From contig DATCBN010000107.1 of NCBI GenBank assembly GCA_036511855.1, positions 1 to 64,000 on the forward strand: a DNA stretch of 64,000 nucleotides, read 5' to 3'. The position numbers and the translations under genes are program-made. The stretch comes from Candidatus Eremiobacteraceae bacterium. GTDB lineage: Bacteria; Vulcanimicrobiota; Vulcanimicrobiia; Eremiobacterales; Eremiobacteraceae. Every line of letters starts with the position of its first letter. Position 1 is the stretch's first letter. Positions 50,338-60,341 of the stretch are shown here, one piece after another. A model generated the notes under the pieces. The model ran no database searches. It was not told the DNA's origin and worked only from the letters and a program-made list of their open reading frames with translations.

Positions 50338-53300
50338 CTATTCGGGATCGCTAAGGCGGATTGGGACGGATCGGTCACTGAGATACTCGATGGTGTGGCG
50401 ATGCCAGGGCAAGCGCGAATAGGATTCAGCCAGATCGGCATCCATCCGCATCGCCCCCTCGACAAATGCACGTGCGGCCGATTCCGCGAAGTGCCAGGCG
50501 CGAGCGCTTTCGCCCAACAGAACATGTGCAGCGGCGAGGTGCCACGCTTGCTCCGCGAAATGCTGAATCTGAAAACCCTCTGCCAGGGCGATTGCCTGCG
50601 CTGCGTGCGCCCGCGCCGCCGCAAAGTCACCGACGCCCGCACTAAAGCGGGCGAACAGCGCGCGCGTTTCCATCGTGAGGGCTCGCTGCTCGAGACGCTG
50701 TAGTCCGGTAAGTGCCTCGTCCAGAAACGTTCGCGCTTCCGCATCGCGCCCCATCCGTGCGCAGAACTCGCCATGCAGCGCCGCGACGCGTGCTATATAC
50801 AGTTCGTTCTTAAGTCGCGTAGCAAGGTCGCGCACCTCGACGAGGTGGTTTTCAACCTCAGACATGCAACCGGAACGCATCGCGAGTGCTGCTCGGGTGT
50901 AGATTACGCGTAGTGCAATTCCTGGCTGTTCGAGCGTTTGGTCCGGCAACTCATTAAACAGCGCTTCGGCACCTTCGCGGTCGCCGCAAAATCCGCGAAC
51001 CGTGGCGAGATTCACGATCGATGCAGCGACGCCGGCGACGTCGCCGACGTCCCGGTACGCCTCAAGCGCCCGCTCGTGCTCGCGAAGGGTCGTCTTGAAC
51101 TCGCCCATTTTCCCGAGGTATACCGCGGCGTTTTGGTGACCGCGCGCCTCGGCAAATCGATCGCCGACCCTTAACGCGAGCTCCAGTGATTGACGCGCAT
51201 CGTTCAAAGCGATCTCGGGGAGCTCTCCGAGTAGCGTGGATGCGACGTGGTGGAACTCCATTCGCAGTTCCACGTCTTCGTTGGCCTCGTATGCCGGCCG
51301 CACGTTTGCAATTTGTTCTGCAGCATGCTTGTAGTCACCCAACCGGCAGAGCGAGTTGACGTATTGCGCCCAGGCAAGAAAGGCCGCGCGTGGGTCACCA
51401 AGCCGCTCGAATGCTTGCGAGGCTCGAAACGCAGCATCCCGCGACGTGGTGAAATCATGCTCCAAGAATGCATCGGTGGCCGACATGCGGTCAAAGATCG
51501 CAGCATTTCGTTCGGAGGCCGATGCGAGCACTTCCAGACGCGCAAGCGTCTCGCGTCGCATAAGTGCGTCATCGCGGTACGCGTCAAAGACTCGTTCCAG
51601 GGCACTGCACGAACGCTCTGCATCGCCTAGAGAAAGCTCGCGCAACGAAAGTGCGTCCGTCCGGCGCTCGGCAAGAGCGCCCATGCGCGCGAAAGCGCGC
51701 TCGCGAATTGCCAGCAAATCGTAGGTCAAACGCGCCTGTGCGGGATCGCTCCCATCGATGAGCGATAGACCTGCAGAGGCGGTATCCCGAGCCTCTTCAT
51801 TCGCGAACACATCTAACGCGTAACGCGCGGCTCGCAAGAAATATTCAGCGGACTTCGCCGCGTTGCGGGCGGCTTGGAAATGCCGCGCGATTTCCGCAGA
51901 ACGGGCGCTATGGCTTTGCGGCAACGACGCAAGCGCGCGCGCCACCAATGCATGCGCGACTTCGAGCTCCTGCGCCGAGAGATGCTCGAGTGCCGCAGCA
52001 TACGCGAGATGGTGCGTGAACGAAAAAGCAAGCCCGGGAGCCCGTGCGCTCGCGCGTATGAGGCCCAGTTCGATTGACTCGCGAAGAGCATCAACCAGTT
52101 GATCGTCGCTCCAGCCGGTTGCCGCTGCCAAGGCCGTCACATCGAAGCGTGCACCGATGACGGCACCATACATGAGGGCTGTCTCGGCATCGGACGAGAG
52201 TCGAGCTAGGCGCGACTTGAAGACCTCTTCGATTCCGCCGCTATTCGTCTGCCGCCCAGACACAATGTCCTGCAGCGCTTCGTGCAAGAGTAGCGGCACG
52301 CCGCCGGACCGCGTCACCGCTTGCTTCAGCATTTGGTCGTCTACCGAATCCGGAACAGCAGTTCGGGCAGCGGTGTTCGCATCGACAGCGTCGAGCGGAC
52401 CAAGCTCAAGCTCGCTCGCATTGCCGTGACTCTGAAGTTGACGGCGCAGAGCGCGAAGCGGATGCGCGGTCGGCAATTCATCGCTTCTGAATGTCACGAC
52501 GATCAGCACTTGCTCATTGCCAAGTCGCGTCGCCACGAATTCGAGCAGGTCGATCGTTGCCGCACCAGCCCAGTGGACGTCCTCGAGGATTACGGTTGCA
52601 GGGCGAGTGCGCGCCAGATCAGACAATCCACGCCGCACCGATTCAAAAAGTCGAACTCTCGCGGCTCGGTCGTCAACAAAAGTCGCGCGCGCATACTCGT
52701 CCAGCAACTCATCGAGCATGCGCTGCCAAACGTCGTTCTTGTCGCGTGGCGCGGATCGCGCACGAATCGGGGCTGCATTCCGCAACGCCTCCACAAATGC
52801 TTCGTACGGGCGATGTTCCCCGCCGGCGGCGGTCTCGCCACGGACGACGACGCCACCTTCGCGCTCGATCGCACGCGCGAGTTCGGTCGTAAAACGGCTC
52901 TTTCCGATGCCGGCTTGACCTGCAACGAAAAGCACTTTCGCGCGCCCGTCCGCAGCAGCGTGCCAAAGACGCAGCCCACTATCCATGGCAATTGCTCGGC
53001 CTGCGAATGGCAATGTCAGCGAGGGCGCCCCTTGAGTCTCAGGCCCGCGGGCCGGAGACTCGCTGGACGCCAGGCGGACACCGCTCAAGATCGCGTCGCG
53101 AATCGCCAGCGTTTCCGGCATCGGCTCGACATTCATGTCGGCATGCAGACGAACAGCGAACCGCTCGAATTCAGCGAGTGCTCCCGCGCGATCGCCGGCC
53201 TCATAGCGGATCGCTATCAATTGGCGCACGATGTCCTCCCGCCATGGGTCCTCATCCAACAAGCGGTGGGCGGACTCAACGGCGCGATCGAATCGCCGCA

Positions 53301-53841
53301 GCGATCGATCTCGCATGATCGTGCGCGCTAACGCATCATGATAAACGTCGCGCAATCGCTCGCGCTCGCCGTTGGTCCAATCATCGTACAGCGTGGGAAG
53401 AAGATCCCCGGTGTAGCACGCAAGTGCGTCACCATCGCGGCCTTCGGCAACGGCGCGGTTGAACGAAAATACGTCCACATCCGCTGCGGCCGTCGGATTC
53501 CACGCAATTCGGTCGAACTCCGAAAGGACGAAGCGTGCCTCGTGCGGCGTTTGGGGCAGCGAGGACAGCAAATAGGAGAGATTTCGCCGCAAGTGACCGC
53601 GCGCGGTCTCCTCGTCATCGTCGGGGAATAGAGCGTACGCGATCGAGTCGCGCGCCGTGTGCCGCCCGCAATGCAGGATCAAGTACGCCATCACGTTGAG
53701 CGTCTTGCGCGGCAATGGAAACTCGCGTGAGTCGTCAGCTGCGGCGACGCGCGGCTGCCCAAAGAGCGAAATGCGAACCGGCAGCACGCCCGGAATTATG
53801 TCGGGCGTGACTGTTCCTGACATATCGAGAGTGGTTGGCAA
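50338..53841 (-). CDS. BTAD-type transcriptional activator with AAA ATPase and TPR domains
   Basis: The 1167-aa protein has an N-terminal winged helix (about 20-105: VRISLFGQPRVAA, RKTLNVMAYLILHCGRHTAR), a bacterial transcriptional activation domain (about 110-255, DVDVFSFNRAVAEGRDGDAL to LIAIRYEAGDRAGALAEFER), a STAND-type ATPase (Walker A GQAGIGKS near 310; Walker B PATVILEDVHWA), and C-terminal TPR-like helices (about 650-1160). Such proteins are signal-integrating activators (SARP/AfsR-like plan). A TTG start directly follows the stop of the 63-aa gene; ATG 53823 is an alternative. Target genes unknown. Confidence 0.88.
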   Translation of the reverse strand: MPTTLDMSGTVTPDIIPGVLPVRISLFGQPRVAAADDSREFPLPRKTLNVMAYLILHCGRHTARDSIAYALFPDDDEETARGHLRRNLSYLLSSLPQTPHEARFVLSEFDRIAWNPTAAADVDVFSFNRAVAEGRDGDALACYTGDLLPTLYDDWTNGERERLRDVYHDALARTIMRDRSLRRFDRAVESAHRLLDEDPWREDIVRQLIAIRYEAGDRAGALAEFERFAVRLHADMNVEPMPETLAIRDAILSGVRLASSESPARGPETQGAPSLTLPFAGRAIAMDSGLRLWHAAADGRAKVLFVAGQAGIGKSRFTTELARAIEREGGVVVRGETAAGGEHRPYEAFVEALRNAAPIRARSAPRDKNDVWQRMLDELLDEYARATFVDDRAARVRLFESVRRGLSDLARTRPATVILEDVHWAGAATIDLLEFVATRLGNEQVLIVVTFRSDELPTAHPLRALRRQLQSHGNASELELGPLDAVDANTAARTAVPDSVDDQMLKQAVTRSGGVPLLLHEALQDIVSGRQTNSGGIEEVFKSRLARLSSDAETALMYGAVIGARFDVTALAAATGWSDDQLVDALRESIELGLIRASARAPGLAFSFTHHLAYAAALEHLSAQELEVAHALVARALASLPQSHSARSAEIARHFQAARNAAKSAEYFLRAARYALDVFANEEARDTASAGLSLIDGSDPAQARLTYDLLAIRERAFARMGALAERRTDALSLRELSLGDAERSCSALERVFDAYRDDALMRRETLARLEVLASASERNAAIFDRMSATDAFLEHDFTTSRDAAFRASQAFERLGDPRAAFLAWAQYVNSLCRLGDYKHAAEQIANVRPAYEANEDVELRMEFHHVASTLLGELPEIALNDARQSLELALRVGDRFAEARGHQNAAVYLGKMGEFKTTLREHERALEAYRDVGDVAGVAASIVNLATVRGFCGDREGAEALFNELPDQTLEQPGIALRVIYTRAALAMRSGCMSEVENHLVEVRDLATRLKNELYIARVAALHGEFCARMGRDAEARTFLDEALTGLQRLEQRALTMETRALFARFSAGVGDFAAARAHAAQAIALAEGFQIQHFAEQAWHLAAAHVLLGESARAWHFAESAARAFVEGAMRMDADLAESYSRLPWHRHTIEYLSDRSVPIRLSDPE

Positions 53842-54033
53842 TTATCTCAAGTCGCGCCTCCCTTTGCAGGAGGCAAAGAAATCGAGCAGTTCGGCGATGT
53901 CGCCGAAATACAAGCGGCGCCCGCTCTTCAGATGCTCGACGCTCCCACGTCGCCATCCGCGGTCGGCCCGAGTTCCAATGTCGTCCGGCTCTAACCACAG
54001 ATTCACGAGAAATGCTTGTTTGCGCTCGTTCAT
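53842..54033 (-). CDS. 63-aa conserved small protein upstream of the BTAD regulator
   Basis: The product reads MNERKQAFLVNLWLEPDDIG, then WRRGSVEHLKSGRRLYFGDI and AELLDFFASCKGRRDLR. The W-RG-V-H--SG--Y-F---EL--F pattern occurs in small bacterial proteins of unknown role. Its stop is adjacent to the start of the regulator, so the two are coupled and the small protein may be an accessory subunit. Confidence 0.7.
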   Translation of the reverse strand: MNERKQAFLVNLWLEPDDIGTRADRGWRRGSVEHLKSGRRLYFGDIAELLDFFASCKGRRDLR

Positions 54034-54450
54034 CGCTAGAATGTAACAGTTCTGCGTTCCGGTCGCGTTCCGGAACGATGTCGGTACAGTGTTGCTGCGC
54101 CGGACGTCGGATTCACAAAATTCGAGAATGACGGCAAACTGTCACCAGGATGCGGAACCGGAGCGCCACCCGTGCTTCTGGTGCCGTCGCCTCCGAACAC
54201 AATTCGACGGGATATGGCCCTGGCAGCCGTTAAACCCAAATTACGGAATGCCAGGGTCGACGGACCCGGCGGACGGCTACGACATCATCGATTGATGTAT
54301 ACTGGAAATTCCAGGCTAGTGGGATTACTCACGATGTGGCCGTCCAAGCAAAGGACTGGAGCACGGTCGAGCAGACCAGTCGGTGTAATGGTCTCTCGTT
54401 CTGGGTCTCAAGATGGCGCAATCGCAGCGGCGCGCGGGGATTGGTAGAAG
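54034..54450. other. Divergent gap, nothing recognised
   Basis: No convincing gene. It holds promoters for the minus-strand regulator pair and the plus-strand methyltransferase. An inverted repeat (GTTCCGGTCGCGTTCCGGAAC, reading ACCGG words) near 54056-54076 may be an operator. Confidence 0.35.
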
Positions 54451-55173
54451 ATGGACTTCGTCAACAGCTATGAGGATGCCAAACGCGCCAACGCCTACTC
54501 CACGCTCCAATTTGCCAACACGTACTTCCTCGCATACCGTGACTTGCCGGCGATAATCGCCAACCACGTGGCGGGAAAGAGTGCGCTCGATTTCGGCTGT
54601 GGGACTGGCAGATCGACCAGATTTCTCCAATCGCTTGGGTTCGACGTCATCGGCGTGGACAGTTCGGAGGACATGCTGAGGCTAGCTCGCGACACCGATC
54701 CTTCCGGCGATTACCGTTTGATTCCGGGCGATGACTTCACCGGACTTGGCGTTGGGAATTTCGACCTCGTGCTCTCCGCCTTTACACTCGACAACGTTCC
54801 GGGCGTGATGAAGGGGAGAATCATTTCCGATCTCGGCAAGCTGCTGACACCGAACGGGGCCGTCGTCAGCATCGTTTCGTCTCCCGAGATTTACACGCAT
54901 GAATGGGCATCGTTTTCGACCAAAGATTTCCCGGAGAACGCTTCGGCGAAGTCCGGCGATGTCGTACGCATCGTCGTGACCGATCTCCATGATCGCAGAC
55001 CGGTCGAAGACATCCTGTGTACCGACGACTCATATCAGGAGATATTCGCTAATGCCGGCCTGAACGCGATCCAAACCCTGCGGCCGCTAGCAACCCGTAG
55101 TGAACCTTATGCGTGGGACAACGAGACCACCTTAGCTCCGTGGGTGATTTACGTTTTGAAGCGAGCGTCGTAG
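54451..55173 (+). CDS. Class I SAM-dependent methyltransferase
   Basis: The 240-aa product shows motif I ALDFGCGTGRSTRFL, the acidic residue in VIGVDSSEDML, and FDLVLSAFTLDNVPG (motif II region). The C-terminal part (SYQEIFANAGLNAIQTLRPL) is typical of Methyltransf_11/25 enzymes acting on small molecules. It stands alone and ends in a terminator at 55213. Substrate unknown. Confidence 0.85.
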   Translation: MDFVNSYEDAKRANAYSTLQFANTYFLAYRDLPAIIANHVAGKSALDFGCGTGRSTRFLQSLGFDVIGVDSSEDMLRLARDTDPSGDYRLIPGDDFTGLGVGNFDLVLSAFTLDNVPGVMKGRIISDLGKLLTPNGAVVSIVSSPEIYTHEWASFSTKDFPENASAKSGDVVRIVVTDLHDRRPVEDILCTDDSYQEIFANAGLNAIQTLRPLATRSEPYAWDNETTLAPWVIYVLKRAS

Positions 55174-55212
55174 TGGGGAGCGATCGCCGGAGGTGACGGT
55201 GTGGAAAATTCC

Positions 55213-55241
55213 CACGGCCGCCACGGGCGGAGCCGTGTTTT
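55213..55241 (+). terminator. Hairpin with T-run after the methyltransferase
   Basis: CACGGC pairs with GCCGTG, with an inner CGCC/GGCG pairing, followed by TTTTG. Confidence 0.7.
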
Positions 55242-55392
55242 GAGATTGGCTACGCCTTTAAAAGGTGCGTGTTTCTATGAACGAACAAGCGAGAATTCCA
55301 CTACAACGTTGATACCACTAAGGGCAGCACATCTCCACCATACCTAATCCCGCCGGCTGTAAGGTCTTGCGGGATTACATTCTTTCCCCGAG

Positions 55393-55917
55393 TTAACCGT
55401 GGGGCGGCGCGACGCGGAAATCGACTTCCGGCTTTATCCCACTTGCAAGCGTCTGATAGACGACGCAATATCGTTCCGTCAATTTTTGAAGTGTGGCAAC
55501 TTCGTCGGGCGTTATATCCGCGTCAAGGTCGAAGCGAAGCCGAATATTCTTGAAGCCGACCGGCGCAGCGCGGTCGACACCCAAGGTGCCGCGGAAGTCC
55601 AAGTCTCCCTCCGCATAAACGGTTCCGCTTCGTAGCTGAATGTTTTTCGCCGTTGCGACCGACCTCAGCGTAACGCCTGCACACGCGACGAGTGCCTGCA
55701 ACAACATATCACCTGAACAAGCAAGCGTACCATCGCCACCCGTTGCCGGGTGCAGGCCGGCTCTCACGAGCGCCCGTCCGGTCTCAACGCTGCAGCTGAG
55801 CCCTTCGGGGTCATCGACCCGGCCGCTTGCCCTAAGCGTGATGAGCGCGGCATCGGGCTCGGTGCGATAACGATCCTTAATCGGCGCCTGTAGAGCGCGC
55901 AAGCTCTCGGTATCCAT
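55393..55917 (-). CDS. OsmC-family protein
   Basis: The 174-aa product starts at Met55917 after GGAGG. It has the two conserved cysteines of OsmC/Ohr-like peroxidases: LVACAGVTLRSVA and ERYCVVYQTL, with the swapped-dimer beta sheet (VDRAAPVGFKNIRLRFDLDA). OsmC proteins reduce organic hydroperoxides; this branch, with an N-terminal helical extension, is less studied. It lies alone, downstream of the cyclase-ATPase gene on the same strand. Confidence 0.85.
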   Translation of the reverse strand: MDTESLRALQAPIKDRYRTEPDAALITLRASGRVDDPEGLSCSVETGRALVRAGLHPATGGDGTLACSGDMLLQALVACAGVTLRSVATAKNIQLRSGTVYAEGDLDFRGTLGVDRAAPVGFKNIRLRFDLDADITPDEVATLQKLTERYCVVYQTLASGIKPEVDFRVAPPHG

Positions 55918-56023
55918 GTGCGTCCTCCGTTCCTGCTGAATGTTCAATGTTACCTACGATCGCTGCCCCTGACTCGCATATTGCCGCAACGCCCGGCACT
56001 CGCCGAAAATCTTTTGGCGTGCC

Positions 56024-58015
56024 TTATGAGTAGAGCAAGCGCGACATGAGAAGCGCAAGTGCCCGCCGGAGTCGCATAGCCACGTCCGCCTGCTCGCTCT
56101 CATCGATTTTACGGAGCGCCGCCTTGATCCAACGGAGGCCCTCTGCCTCGGCGCCGCCGTGCCACCAGAACATCTCCAAAGCACCGGCGATCGAGCCGCC
56201 TAGAACCACGTCTTGATCTCTGACTAGCGCCCACTCCATTGTCGCGCGAAAGTTTTCTACGTCCGACTCGAGTATCGCAAGCCATTCGCTCAGCGGCATT
56301 GCGCCAAAGCTTCTCTCCGCCTTTTGAGCGATGTCCCGGAAGTAGCCGGCATGCCGGCGCGCGAGCCGCTCGCGCTCACCGCTCGCCGTTAATTTTGCCA
56401 GCGCGTACTCGCGAGTGGATTCAAGCACACGATAGCGCTCCTGTTTGCCTCTTGTATCTACCACTAGCAGCGACTTATCCGCAAGCGAAACAATCAGGTC
56501 AAGCACATCGTCTTGCTCGATGCCGTCGTCGGTGCATACGACGGCTGCGGCATCGAGAGTAAAGCTGCCGGCAAAAATCGCCACACGATCGAACAGCTCC
56601 TGCTCCTGAGGCGAGAGCAAATCGTAGCTCCAATCGATGAGCGCACGCAGCGTCTTCTGCCGGGGAAGAGCTGTGCGGCTGCCTCCGGTAAGAATCTTGA
56701 AGCGCTCGGTTAGCCGTTGCGCGAGGTTGGGAATGCTCATCACTTTCACGCGTGCCGCGGCCAGTTCGATCGCAAGTGGGATGCCATCGAGCCGACGACA
56801 AATATCCGCCACGATCAGCGCGTTGTCGTCGTCGAGGCGAAACGATTGATCGACGAGCGACGCGCGGTCAGCAAAAAGGGCCACCGCACCAAATCTGAGC
56901 GCAGCCGTGGGGTCGAGATTAACCGCACTATCGGGTACCGCCAGCGAGGCGAGCCCTAACACTTTTTCCCCGCTCACTCCTAGCGCCTGGCGTGAGGTGG
57001 CAAGAATGCGCGCGTTCGGACATTGGCGATGAATCGCATCGGCTAGGGCAGCAGCGGCTCCAAGCACGTGCTCGCAGCTGTCGAGAATTAGGAGAAGCTG
57101 CTTTAATTTGAGAGACTGCGTCAGCGACTCGTCGATCGGGCGCATTTGCGCTTGGCTAACGCCCACTGCCTTGGCGACAACGCTCGACACCAATTCCGGG
57201 TCGGTGATCGGTGCGAGATCGGCGATCCATACGCCGTCTGGAAAGCGATCGAGGACTTCGGCGCCAAGTTGAACCGCTAGCCGCGTCTTGCCAATGCCCC
57301 CGGCTCCAAAGAGCGTGACCAAACGGTGTTCGACGATGTGCACCTTCAGATCTTCAAGGTCTTGCTCGCGGCCGCGGAAGCTCGTGACTTGAATCGGCAG
57401 GTTATTGGGAAGCGTATCCAGCGATTTAAGCGGCGGGAAATCGCTTGATAGGCCGCTTAAGGTGACTTGCCATACGTGCTCGGGCTCGGCAAGATCCTTG
57501 AGTCGGTGCAAGCCGAGATCTGTGAATATCCGGTCACGAGATGCTTCGTGTTGCACGAGCGCGTGGGTGGCACCCGATAACAGTACCTGCGCACCGTGGC
57601 CGATGGACATGAGCCGTGAGACGCGGTTGACGGCGGTACCAAAATAATCGGCGTCACGTTCGTCTGCGTAGCCGGTATGCAGACCCATTCGAACTCGCAG
57701 GCCGCGGACCGCTAAGAAGTCCTCTGCGCTGAGGGCACGCTGAGCGTCGAGTGCGGCATTTACGGCGTTTGGGGCTGTGGCGAATGCGGAGCAAAATGCA
57801 TCGCCGAGGGACTTGAAAACATAGCCGTCATATCGTGCGATCGCCGCCCGCATCAGCTCTTCATGTCGGGCAACGGCGGCCTTCATCGCGTCGCGATGCG
57901 TTTCCCATCGCTCGCTGCTGCCTTCGATGTCAGAGAACAGAAAGGTGACCGTTCCCGAGGGCAACGACACCGGATGTTTGGATTGCCGTTTCTCGGCCTG
58001 GGTGTGATGTGGCAT
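56024..58015 (-). CDS. Class III adenylate/guanylate cyclase-like domain fused to a STAND ATPase
   Basis: The 663-aa product begins with a cyclase homology domain (about 20-190: TVTFLFSDIEGSSERWETH with the metal-binding Asp, KSLGDAFCSAF with the second Asp, FGTAVNRVSRLM). An NB-ARC-like ATPase follows (Walker A LFGAGGIGKTRLA, Walker B LLLILDSCEHVL, GLPLAIEL-type GIPLAIELAAARV), then ALIDWSYDLL and winged-helix parts. Homologues usually continue into several hundred residues of TPR; this one stops after MRLRRALALLMSRLLYS and has no LuxR domain, so it looks truncated. Met58015 is preferred over the upstream Met58072. Confidence 0.87.
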   Translation of the reverse strand: MPHHTQAEKRQSKHPVSLPSGTVTFLFSDIEGSSERWETHRDAMKAAVARHEELMRAAIARYDGYVFKSLGDAFCSAFATAPNAVNAALDAQRALSAEDFLAVRGLRVRMGLHTGYADERDADYFGTAVNRVSRLMSIGHGAQVLLSGATHALVQHEASRDRIFTDLGLHRLKDLAEPEHVWQVTLSGLSSDFPPLKSLDTLPNNLPIQVTSFRGREQDLEDLKVHIVEHRLVTLFGAGGIGKTRLAVQLGAEVLDRFPDGVWIADLAPITDPELVSSVVAKAVGVSQAQMRPIDESLTQSLKLKQLLLILDSCEHVLGAAAALADAIHRQCPNARILATSRQALGVSGEKVLGLASLAVPDSAVNLDPTAALRFGAVALFADRASLVDQSFRLDDDNALIVADICRRLDGIPLAIELAAARVKVMSIPNLAQRLTERFKILTGGSRTALPRQKTLRALIDWSYDLLSPQEQELFDRVAIFAGSFTLDAAAVVCTDDGIEQDDVLDLIVSLADKSLLVVDTRGKQERYRVLESTREYALAKLTASGERERLARRHAGYFRDIAQKAERSFGAMPLSEWLAILESDVENFRATMEWALVRDQDVVLGGSIAGALEMFWWHGGAEAEGLRWIKAALRKIDESEQADVAMRLRRALALLMSRLLYS

Positions 58016-58150
58016 GGATAACCGTGGTTCTTCTGCCGTCCGCCGCCTTAGCCCTAGCCGCGCTTGCCTCATCGAAGGCGTACGCGCTCTAATGTTCGAA
58101 CAAAATGGCCGCGAAGTTGATGTTGTGCGCCAAACGATGGAGGGATTTGT

Positions 58151-58423
58151 ATGCCGCGATACATTATCGAACGTACGTTCAAGGACGGGTTATCGATTCC
58201 GATCACAAACGAGGGAGCCGATAAATGCCGAAGTGTTGTTGACGTAAACGAAGACCTCGGCGTGACATGGATTCATTCATATGTTTCAAAAGATCACACG
58301 AAGACATATTGTGTTTACGATGGTCCGAGTGTCGACGCTATTCGAAAAGCGGGGGAACGTAACGGACTACCGGTCGATAGCGTTTCTGAAGTCAGCGTCC
58401 TGGATCCGTACTTCTACCACTAG
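58151..58423 (+). CDS. DUF4242 (SCO4226-like nickel-binding) protein
   Basis: The 90-aa protein is a complete DUF4242 domain: MPRYIIERTFKDGLSIP, GVTWIHSYVSKDHTKTYCVY, AIRKAGERNGLPVDSVSEVS, LDPYFYH. The Streptomyces relative SCO4226 forms a ferredoxin-like dimer that binds nickel. GGAGGG precedes ATG 58151. It is divergent from the cyclase-ATPase gene. Confidence 0.88.
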   Translation: MPRYIIERTFKDGLSIPITNEGADKCRSVVDVNEDLGVTWIHSYVSKDHTKTYCVYDGPSVDAIRKAGERNGLPVDSVSEVSVLDPYFYH

Positions 58424-58845
58424 CAGCTGATTTTTTCAACAATATCAGAACCGCGAGAAGTTACTTGGCCACCACACCCCCGACGAATTTCTCGCACTCC
58501 ATGAAATCACGCCAACAACATAAAACTCGCTGGTGCAAATCGAGGTCAGAGGCGGCCCCGCATAACCGAACAGTCACCTACGTGATGATTCTGCCTCCGA
58601 GGGCGAAGAAAGCCTTCGAAAATCAGCAGTTCGTGGCCAGACGTTCTCGCCGCAACCACGCAAGGTCCTGAACAAACAAAAGCCGGCCTTGCCTGGCCGG
58701 CTTAGAGTCTTGTCGTATACCTGCGTTCCAATGTTGGAGCTCGCAAAGGAAACTGAAGGGTCTCACCCTGCATCTCCGTTAGGCAATAGGTCGAACTCCG
58801 AAATGATCGACGTTATCGCAGCCTGAGCCGGCGAGGAAATCGTAT
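58424..58845. other. Convergent gap with terminator, otherwise nothing clear
   Basis: A frame at 58465-58671 (VMILPPRAKKAFENQQF within it) is not recognisable and may be noncoding. The terminator at 58680 is the only firm element. Confidence 0.4.
58680..58703 (-). terminator. Rho-independent terminator
   Basis: AAGCCGGCC and GGCCGGCTT form a 9-bp stem; on the minus strand it is followed by TTGTTTGTT. It serves the minus-strand gene ending at 58846, though about 140 bases away. Confidence 0.75.
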
Positions 58846-59352
58846 CTACAAGTAAGCCGGTCTCTTTCCGGACGTGTTGTTGCAGAAGTACATGTACTCC
58901 GAGCGAGGTATGTACCACGCGTGGATGTCGTAGTGCGGAATCGCGTAGGCGGGATGGCCGTGCGCTTCGTACCAAATGTCGACGTGATCGATCTTGTAAC
59001 CAGGAAGCGGCTTCAACACGTCATCCCAGCTCTTGCCGCTCTTGAACAAGTTGGCGTCGACCATGATCTCGGTGAAGGTCACCTTTCCATTGTACCAGCC
59101 ATAGATCGGCCCAAAGGGCCAGTCTTTTGGTTTTGCATAGTGGTAGCCCATCGTCGGGATGCATCCAAGGTAAGGCTGGACGCCCGCAGGCAACCCGGCA
59201 GGGTGCGCGGGACCCGGCGTCATGATCATCTTATAGATCGCCGGCGTCATCCCCGGCGGCAGCTTCTGAGGCGTGTCCGCCGAGAGCTTCGCCGACGTTG
59301 TGGCGAGAAGTACCAAAATCGAGCACGCCAATATCAGGGTGCGCTGAAACAT
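58846..59352 (-). CDS. Secreted DUF5602-like (TTHB210-type) protein
   Basis: The 168-aa exported protein (signal peptide TLILACSILVLLATTSA) shows CIPTMGYHYAKPKDWPFGPI, YGWYNGKVTFTEIMV and DHVDIWYEAHGHPAYAIPHY, DIHAWYIP. The His-rich GYHY / HVDIWYEAHGHPxYxxPHYDIH pattern matches DUF5602 and could bind metal. Role unknown. It begins right after a clear ribosome site (AGGAGG before Met59352). Confidence 0.8.
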   Translation of the reverse strand: MFQRTLILACSILVLLATTSAKLSADTPQKLPPGMTPAIYKMIMTPGPAHPAGLPAGVQPYLGCIPTMGYHYAKPKDWPFGPIYGWYNGKVTFTEIMVDANLFKSGKSWDDVLKPLPGYKIDHVDIWYEAHGHPAYAIPHYDIHAWYIPRSEYMYFCNNTSGKRPAYL

Positions 59353-60020
59353 CGGGCATCCTCCTTTATCAGGTGTATTGCTCTCGATGTTCAGGCTTCG
59401 AAGGACTCGGGCCTTCTAAGCCGATCGTCAGAGACTCGTTTAAACTCAATTCCCTCGTATATAGATCCTTGTTTACAAGCGCGCGCGATTCTTGCCGCTG
59501 CCCCCTCTGCTAGAATCTTCCCCACATTTTGTCCACAAAGTCCAGGTTACGTAAAGTAGTGACGAGCTACCAAACAGCACGAAGTGCGCTCTCGGCGAAA
59601 GCCTACGATGTACGAGATTCGACACTTGTGGATTCTCGCAATCGAGTGTTCTTCGCAACGATTGGCGTTCCCGCGCTGGCAAACGTCTTCCATGTCTTGA
59701 ATACGCTTACTTTAGTGTTTGCAATCCACCGACGCGTTCGCGGTTGACTATCCATCTCTCGCGTCGTAGCGAAACGTTAATGAGGTTTTAGTCGTAGCTG
59801 ATGCCTACCTAAACATGATCATTGAGACATTCATCATGCAACGTGCTGTTAAGTTCTCCGAAGTGAGAATCAAAATGTGCTATACTAGTGACACAGCGAT
59901 TCAAGGCATTTCCAAATGGCTGCCCACGTACCGCCGAATGGCGTACATCACTGTCGGGCAGTTAATTTATTGGTGAAGACCCACGATATCGACTGTTATC
60001 CAACCATCGAAGGAGTCCCA
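59353..60020. other. Divergent gap of about 670 bases, no gene recognised
   Basis: The frame at 59529-59747 reads FFATIGVPALANVFHVLNTL with a hydrophobic segment but has no recognisable family or ribosome site. The rest is AT-richer than its neighbours. Two small promoters are expected here. Confidence 0.35.
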
Positions 60021-60341
60021 ATGTTTGCACGTATAGTGAAGTCCAACCTGAAGCCCAATCACGTTGCTGAATTCAACCAAACGTTTGAGAAGCAGGTCAT
60101 TCCGATGCTTCGCAAGTCAAAAGGCTTCCAGGACGAAATCACGTTCGCCGGCGCGAGCGGCACCGAGATGATCTCGATCAGCTTTTGGGATCTCAAGGAG
60201 AACGCAGAATCCTACAACGGCGCGACGTACCCAGAAGTGCTGAAGGCATTGTCGACCTCGCTAGAGGGTAGCCCGCAAGTCAAGACCTACGAAGTCTCGA
60301 ACTCAACATTCCATAAGGTCGCGATTCACGCAACTGCCTGA
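60021..60341 (+). CDS. Antibiotic-biosynthesis-monooxygenase-like (ABM fold) protein
   Basis: The 106-aa product reads MFARIVKSNLKPNHVAEFNQ, with VIPMLRKSKGFQDEITFAGA and SISFWDLKENAESYNGATYP: a ferredoxin-like ABM/dimeric alpha-beta barrel pattern. AAGGAG precedes ATG 60021; the longer frame to 59916 is not needed. It may be a small monooxygenase or a binding protein. It has its own terminator at 60367. Confidence 0.78.
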   Translation: MFARIVKSNLKPNHVAEFNQTFEKQVIPMLRKSKGFQDEITFAGASGTEMISISFWDLKENAESYNGATYPEVLKALSTSLEGSPQVKTYEVSNSTFHKVAIHATA

